Below, one piece after another: positions 7,385 to 9,251 of a DNA stretch of 9,251 nt. Both the position numbers and the translations under genes were made by a program. Position 1 is the first letter of the stretch. Every line of letters starts with the position of its first letter. The notes under the pieces were generated by a model. It searched no databases. It worked only from the letters and a program-made list of their open reading frames with translations, and had not been told where the DNA came from. Source of the DNA: Clostridia bacterium (GTDB lineage: Bacteria > Bacillota > Clostridia > Christensenellales > UBA1242); the NCBI GenBank assembly GCA_017964105.1, contig JAGCSP010000077.1, positions 1 through 9,251 of the forward strand, written 5' to 3'.

Positions 7385-8039
7385 AATTTCTGCAAGTACT
7401 AATCCACCAAAAGAGGATGAATTAGTAGGGTATGTAAAACAATTACAAAAGGCAAAAGTTGACATGTTGCATTGCGACGTTATGCGTAGCAATTTTGTAG
7501 ATAATGAATGCCTAAGTTTGGAATTATTAAAAGAAGTAAAGCAACATACGTTGCTTCCACTTGATGTGCATTTGATGATAAATGAACCACTAAGTGATGT
7601 TAAACAATTTGCAAAATTAGGTGTTCACAATATCACAATTCATTATGAAGCCTTTGAGTGGAAAGATGTGTTTGAATCCGCAGTAAAAGTTATTAGAAAA
7701 AACCATGCATTTGTTGGCCTTGCAGTAAATCCAAAAACACCAATAAAAGAGATTATTCCATTATTATCCATGGTTGATATAGTGCTAATTATGGGCGTAT
7801 ATCCTGGTAAATCTGGTCAAAAGATGCTATCAAACACACCAAAAAAGATTGAGGAACTTAAACAATTTATTCGCACTAACAATATAAATATTCAGATACA
7901 AGTTGATGGTGGTGTGAATATGGAAAATATCAAAGAACTTTATAATGCTGGTGCCGACATAGTTGTTATGGGCAATGCATTATATACAGCTCCATCAAAA
8001 TCCAAATTAGTAAGCGAAGTTCACAAAATTAAATATTAA
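7377..8039 (+). CDS. rpe: Divergent ribulose-phosphate 3-epimerase (Rpe) family protein
   Basis: Rpe interconverts ribulose 5-phosphate and xylulose 5-phosphate in the pentose phosphate pathway, using a TIM barrel and a divalent metal. The 220 residues align without gaps at the N-terminus to the family. The metal-site residues are kept: H32 and D34 (LHCDVM), H65 (LDVHLM) and D177 (QVDGG), with S7, NPKTP (118-122) and GQ (147-148). Several usually near-invariant positions differ: the DG of MDGHFVPN is R37-S38, the P of FVPN is D42, and the PGFGGQ phosphate loop reads PGKSGQ (143-148). It may be a drifted Rpe or an epimerase of another sugar phosphate; position after rsgA favours Rpe descent. 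The start at ATG 7377 has GGAG at 7365-7368 and overlaps rsgA by 8 nt. It is the last gene before the operon terminator. Confidence 0.85.
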   Translation: MIKISASTNPPKEDELVGYVKQLQKAKVDMLHCDVMRSNFVDNECLSLELLKEVKQHTLLPLDVHLMINEPLSDVKQFAKLGVHNITIHYEAFEWKDVFESAVKVIRKNHAFVGLAVNPKTPIKEIIPLLSMVDIVLIMGVYPGKSGQKMLSNTPKKIEELKQFIRTNNINIQIQVDGGVNMENIKELYNAGADIVVMGNALYTAPSKSKLVSEVHKIKY

Positions 8040-8045
8040 AAAAAT

Positions 8046-8070
8046 GAACACCTTGTTGGTGTTCTTTTTT
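8046..8070 (+). terminator. Intrinsic terminator at the end of the rpoZ-rpe operon
   Basis: Stem GAACACC (8046-8052) and GGTGTTC (8058-8064) with a 5-nt loop, followed by six T (8065-8070). It starts 6 nt after the rpe stop codon and separates rpe from spoVM. Confidence 0.9.
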
Positions 8071-8123
8071 ACTCACGAAAATGTAATATTTATCATATAT
8101 GTTATTAATGTGGGGTGTATGAT

Positions 8124-8204
8124 ATGACAAAAATTATTGTTTTTAAATGTCCTAAGTTATTAAAACCATTATTTAGGTTAATATTTAGAAAACAGCTAAG
8201 TTAA
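8124..8204 (+). CDS. spoVM: Stage V sporulation protein M (SpoVM), 26 residues
   Basis: SpoVM is a tiny amphipathic peptide that, in Bacillus, sits on the convex outer forespore membrane and anchors SpoIVA to start spore coat assembly. This ORF encodes exactly 26 residues, the length of the Bacillus peptide. It keeps the core: a hydrophobic start, K8-C9-P10-K11 matching the KLPK around Pro9 in Bacillus, L13, R18 matching Arg17, and a basic end (R22, K23). One face is leucine/isoleucine/phenylalanine and the other is basic, fitting a membrane-surface helix. A GGGGTG ribosome binding site lies at 8112-8117. It is in the classical place between rpe and rpmB and has its own terminators on both sides, consistent with separate sporulation-time expression. 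I could not identify a sporulation sigma promoter with confidence. Such small genes are easily missed by gene callers. Confidence 0.85.
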   Translation: MTKIIVFKCPKLLKPLFRLIFRKQLS

Positions 8205-8235
8205 AAAAAGTGGACCATATCCACTTTTTGTTTTT
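8205..8235 (+). terminator. Intrinsic terminator after spoVM
   Basis: A 10-bp inverted repeat (8205-8214 with 8220-8229; core GTGGA/TCCAC, flanked by A-run and T-run) with loop CCATA, then G and five more T. It begins directly after the spoVM stop codon. The A-run before the stem means it could also stop minus-strand transcripts from rpmB. Confidence 0.88.
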
Positions 8236-8240
8236 AAAAT

Positions 8241-8267
8241 AAAAAAAATGCCTAATTTGATTAAGCA
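8241..8267 (-). terminator. Intrinsic terminator of rpmB overlapping its stop codon
   Basis: Read on the minus strand, TGCTTAAT (8267-8260) pairs with ATTAGGCA (8256-8249) through a 3-nt loop, with one G-U pair, followed by eight T (8248-8241). The rpmB TAA stop codon lies in the 5' arm of the stem, so the hairpin begins inside the gene. Confidence 0.75.
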
Positions 8268-8446
8268 TCTTTCTTTAATGATTTAAGGCATCTTGTGCAA
8301 ATATATTTTTTTGTAAGTTTGCCATCAACCTCAACAGGTTTCTTTTGCAAATTTGCACCAAATGTGCGTTTTGTTGCAATATGAGAATGGCTTATTTCAT
8401 TACCAGATACTTTTTGTTTTCCACAGATATAACATACTTTTGCCAT
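8261..8446 (-). CDS. rpmB: 50S ribosomal protein L28 (zinc-ribbon form)
   Basis: This 61-residue protein is ribosomal protein bL28, a small basic component of the large subunit. The family core is clear: the CGKQKVSGNEISHS start region, then ATKRTFGANLQKK. Two CxxC pairs, C5/C8 (CYIC) and C50/C53 (CTRC), form the zinc ribbon of the C+ version; many Bacillota also carry a C- version lacking these cysteines. The start ATG at 8446-8444 has AGGGGG at 8461-8456 on the minus strand, 9 nt away. The gene is monocistronic, opposite in direction to all its neighbours, with its own promoter and terminator. The same rpmB inversion next to asp23/yloU is known in Bacillus. Confidence 0.96.
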   Translation of the reverse strand: MAKVCYICGKQKVSGNEISHSHIATKRTFGANLQKKPVEVDGKLTKKYICTRCLKSLKKDA

Positions 8447-8494
8447 GTGTCAAATCCCCCTAAATAAAGTTTAATCTTCTATTCACTGCTACCT

Positions 8495-8523
8495 ATTATA
8501 GCAAAATTATTTTTCTATTGCAA
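8495..8523 (-). promoter_or_regulatory. Sigma-A type promoter of rpmB
   Basis: On the minus strand, -35 TTGCAA (8523-8518) and -10 TATAAT (8500-8495) are separated by exactly 17 bp. Transcription would start near 8488, giving a leader of about 40 nt before the rpmB ATG. Confidence 0.7.
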
Positions 8524-8644
8524 CACTTTATGTGTTACTTTTTAAACAATTTGTTAATTATAAATAATATATCAATTTCCTTGCAAAATAAGTCAAGTTG
8601 TTGTAAAATTATTCATGATGCAACTTAGTGTAATATGAATATAT

Positions 8645-8650
8645 TATACT
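8645..8650 (+). promoter_or_regulatory. Possible -10 element of asp23
   Basis: TATACT at 8645-8650 lies 37 nt before the asp23 ATG in an AT-rich spacer, but no good -35 element is found at 16-18 bp upstream. Since rpmB points the other way, asp23 must have a promoter somewhere in 8447-8687; this is the best candidate I see. Confidence 0.3.
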
Positions 8651-8687
8651 AATGGTCTCGCAAGTATTTTAAGGAGGAATTTTGAAA

Positions 8688-9038
8688 ATGGCAGTTAATA
8701 CTTCCAATGCATACGGCAAAATAACCATTTCTAATGAGGCAATAGCTTCTGCTGTTTCACATATAGCACTAGATTGCTATGGCGTTATTGATTTAGTTAG
8801 CCAAAAATTTTCTGACAACTTTAGCGAAATTTTCAAAAAGAAACCTCAAAATAAAGGCGTAAAGATTATTACCGTAAACAATAGAATTTATATTGATTTA
8901 TTCGTGATACTCAAATATGGGGTATCTATTGCTACTGTAACCGAAAACTTGAAGAGTGCCATCAAGTATGGCATAGAGTCTTTTACGGGCATGATTATTG
9001 ATTCAGTCAATGTCAATGTCGTAGGAGTAAGGGTATAG
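8688..9038 (+). CDS. Asp23/Gls24 family envelope-stress protein (YloU-like)
   Basis: The 116-residue protein is the YloU/Asp23 (Gls24, DUF322) type. It shows the family pattern: YGKITISNEAIASAVSHIAL near the N-terminus, CYGVIDL, then a beta-rich part with YIDLFVILKYGVSIATV and the closing DSVNVNVVGVRV. Asp23 of Staphylococcus is membrane-associated and linked to cell-wall stress; the exact role of YloU-type members is not settled. The strong AAGGAGG (8671-8677) is 10 nt before ATG 8688. A TTG at 8682 in the same frame is possible but only 4 nt from that site. The gene is immediately followed by fakA, the standard pair in Bacillota, 39 nt apart. Confidence 0.92.
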   Translation: MAVNTSNAYGKITISNEAIASAVSHIALDCYGVIDLVSQKFSDNFSEIFKKKPQNKGVKIITVNNRIYIDLFVILKYGVSIATVTENLKSAIKYGIESFTGMIIDSVNVNVVGVRV

Positions 9039-9077
9039 TTACTTTTTTATCGTGATTATTAAGGAGTTTTTTTATAT

Positions 9078-9251
9078 ATGCAAAAGACTATTAGTAGCGC
9101 CATGTATCGCAAAATGATCAATGCCGGCGCTAAAGTGTTGGAGGACAACAAAAAATTTGTTGATTCCCTTAATGTTTTCCCTGTGCCAGATGGTGACACA
9201 GGTACAAATATGAGCTTAACCATCAATAATGCTGTTAAAGAATTAAATAAT
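9078..9251 (+). CDS. fakA: Fatty acid kinase subunit FakA (YloV / DAK-phosphatase family), partial
   Basis: Only the first 58 codons are inside the window; the frame is open to the end. The visible part is the start of the DhaL-type kinase domain, with NVFPVPDGDTGTNMSLT (about residues 34-50), whose aspartates bind Mg-ATP in this family. FakA phosphorylates fatty acids bound to FakB for entry into phospholipid synthesis. The start has AAGGAG at 9061-9066, 11 nt before the ATG. The place after asp23/yloU fits yloV of Bacillus; the remainder of the gene (family length about 550 residues) should follow downstream. Confidence 0.92.
   Translation, partial: MQKTISSAMYRKMINAGAKVLEDNKKFVDSLNVFPVPDGDTGTNMSLTINNAVKELNN

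Noticed and set aside
8084..8111. A possible sporulation sigma-E or sigma-K promoter for spoVM (TAATATT at 8084-8090, CATATATG at 8094-8101)
   Set aside because: The two elements are only 3 nt apart, so they cannot serve as -35 and -10 of one promoter. With TAATATT as -35, the -10 at correct spacing is poor and the start would fall on the ribosome binding site; with CATATATG as -10, no -35 is found at 13-15 nt.

Overview
The window is a core housekeeping block of a low-GC, Gram-positive, endospore-forming bacterium. It is AT-rich throughout, with A/T-rich codons, strong AGGAGG-type ribosome binding sites and the standard genetic code (TAA, TAG and TGA all end genes). The gene order rpoZ - priA - def - fmt - rsmB - rlmN - rsgA - rpe - spoVM - (rpmB on the opposite strand) - asp23/yloU - fakA/yloV is the conserved Bacillota order. 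A 26-codon spoVM between rpe and rpmB argues for a spore former, most likely an uncultured member of class Clostridia. That assignment is inference from synteny and composition.

Layout. Positions 1-60 hold the terminator of an upstream gene. A consensus promoter (90-118) then drives rpoZ. A terminator-like hairpin overlaps the end of rpoZ and may attenuate entry into priA. From priA to rpe (389-8039) the genes form one compact plus-strand operon with short gaps or overlaps (8 nt fmt/rsmB, 4 nt rsmB/rlmN, 56 nt rlmN/rsgA, 8 nt rsgA/rpe), closed by an intrinsic terminator at 8046-8070. A short monocistronic unit with the tiny spoVM gene follows, with its own terminator. rpmB (L28, zinc-ribbon form) lies on the minus strand, convergent with spoVM, with a sigma-A type promoter and its own terminator. 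The spacer at 8447-8687 holds the divergent rpmB and asp23 start regions. asp23 is followed by the first 58 codons of fakA, cut by the window end.

Function. The main operon covers transcription (omega), replication restart (PriA), N-terminal formyl-methionine processing (Fmt adds formyl to initiator tRNA, Def removes it from proteins), 16S and 23S rRNA/tRNA methylation (RsmB, RlmN), 30S maturation (RsgA) and the pentose phosphate pathway (Rpe).

Points of interest. Genes often found in this block in relatives are absent: coaBC between rpoZ and priA, prpC/prkC (PP2C phosphatase and PASTA kinase) between rlmN and rsgA, and thiN after rpe. At the prpC/prkC position RlmN carries a lysine-rich tail of about 70 residues that runs into rsgA. 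The Rpe protein keeps its metal-site residues but has lost several usually near-invariant motif residues. I see no mobile element, CRISPR array, tRNA or rRNA, and no clearly novel multi-gene system; the novelty here is at the level of individual genes and control elements.
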